This document shows, in pieces, positions 14,464 through 14,545 of a DNA stretch of 14,545 nucleotides. Each line of letters starts with the position of its first letter. Within the stretch, counting starts at the first letter, position 1. Both the position numbers and the translations under genes were made by a program. The notes beneath the pieces were generated by a model. It had not been told where the DNA came from. It saw only the letters and a list, made by a program, of their open reading frames with translations, and made no database searches. Source of the stretch: an uncultured Lachnospiraceae bacterium (lineage in GTDB: Bacteria > Bacillota > Clostridia > Lachnospirales > Lachnospiraceae); contig CAMKMR010000014.1 of NCBI GenBank assembly GCA_946413945.1, positions 1 to 14,545 on the forward strand. Direction: 5' to 3'.

Positions 14464-14545
14464 GTTAAATCTCCGTTAAAAAAATAATCTTGTCTCGCGA
14501 CATATATTTCGAAAAGTTTTTTCCTGCTAACTCTACATATATTAA
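14464..14545 (-). other. Leader upstream of nspC, to window edge
   Basis: These 82 nt are AT-rich and show no coding sequence on the operon strand. They contain the GGAG ribosome site, a run of seven Ts on the minus strand and a small imperfect palindrome (TGTCTCGCGACA). No clear promoter is seen, and more operon genes could lie beyond the edge. Confidence 0.4.

Overview
The window is low-GC, has strong AGGAGG-type ribosome binding sites and uses TTG starts. It carries a domain-swapped family GH3 beta-glucosidase of the kind described from Butyrivibrio, and polyamine genes of a gut or rumen Firmicute type. This suggests a Lachnospiraceae-like member of the Clostridia. That assignment is inference from gene content; no rRNA or tRNA gene is present to confirm it.

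Left half (1-8804): a beta-glucan utilisation locus. On the minus strand a GH3 glycosidase with circularly permuted domains (1671-4148) is followed 22 nt later by an inverting glycan phosphorylase of the GH94/GH149/GH161 type, which runs off the left edge (1-1648). Divergent from them is an AraC-family regulator (4488-5246). It is preceded by three 30-bp tandem repeats plus a degenerate copy that contain regularly spaced AGTRYTAAT half-sites, a plausible operator array. Converging on the regulator is a large secreted GH16 endo-glucanase with four CBM4/9-like domains (5334-8804). Near its N-terminus is an unusual internal block: sorting-like motif, membrane segment, lysine patch, then a second signal-peptide-like segment. 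The two minus-strand transcription units share a 12-bp upstream element (ATTATGAACCTA), and the GH16 gene has a long inverted-repeat leader. Inferred flow: GH16 cuts beta-glucan at the cell surface, oligosaccharides enter by a transporter not in this window, and the cytoplasmic phosphorylase and GH3 enzyme convert them to glucose 1-phosphate and glucose.

Middle (9216-11066, plus strand): two small alpha/beta hydrolases of unknown substrate, then a RidA imine deaminase ending in a perfect hairpin terminator shared with the converging genes.

Right (11157-14463, minus strand): a polyamine operon, nspC -> aguA -> aguB, encoding carboxy(nor)spermidine decarboxylase, agmatine deiminase and N-carbamoylputrescine amidase. 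nspC and aguA overlap by ATGA. Together they cover agmatine to putrescine and the last step to spermidine by the carboxyspermidine route. The arginine decarboxylase and carboxyspermidine dehydrogenase needed to complete the route are not in the window.

No mobile element, CRISPR array, rRNA or tRNA was seen. The most noteworthy items are the internal sorting/second-signal module of the GH16 protein, the iteron-like operator array, the shared 12-mer, and the structured leader in front of the GH16 gene.
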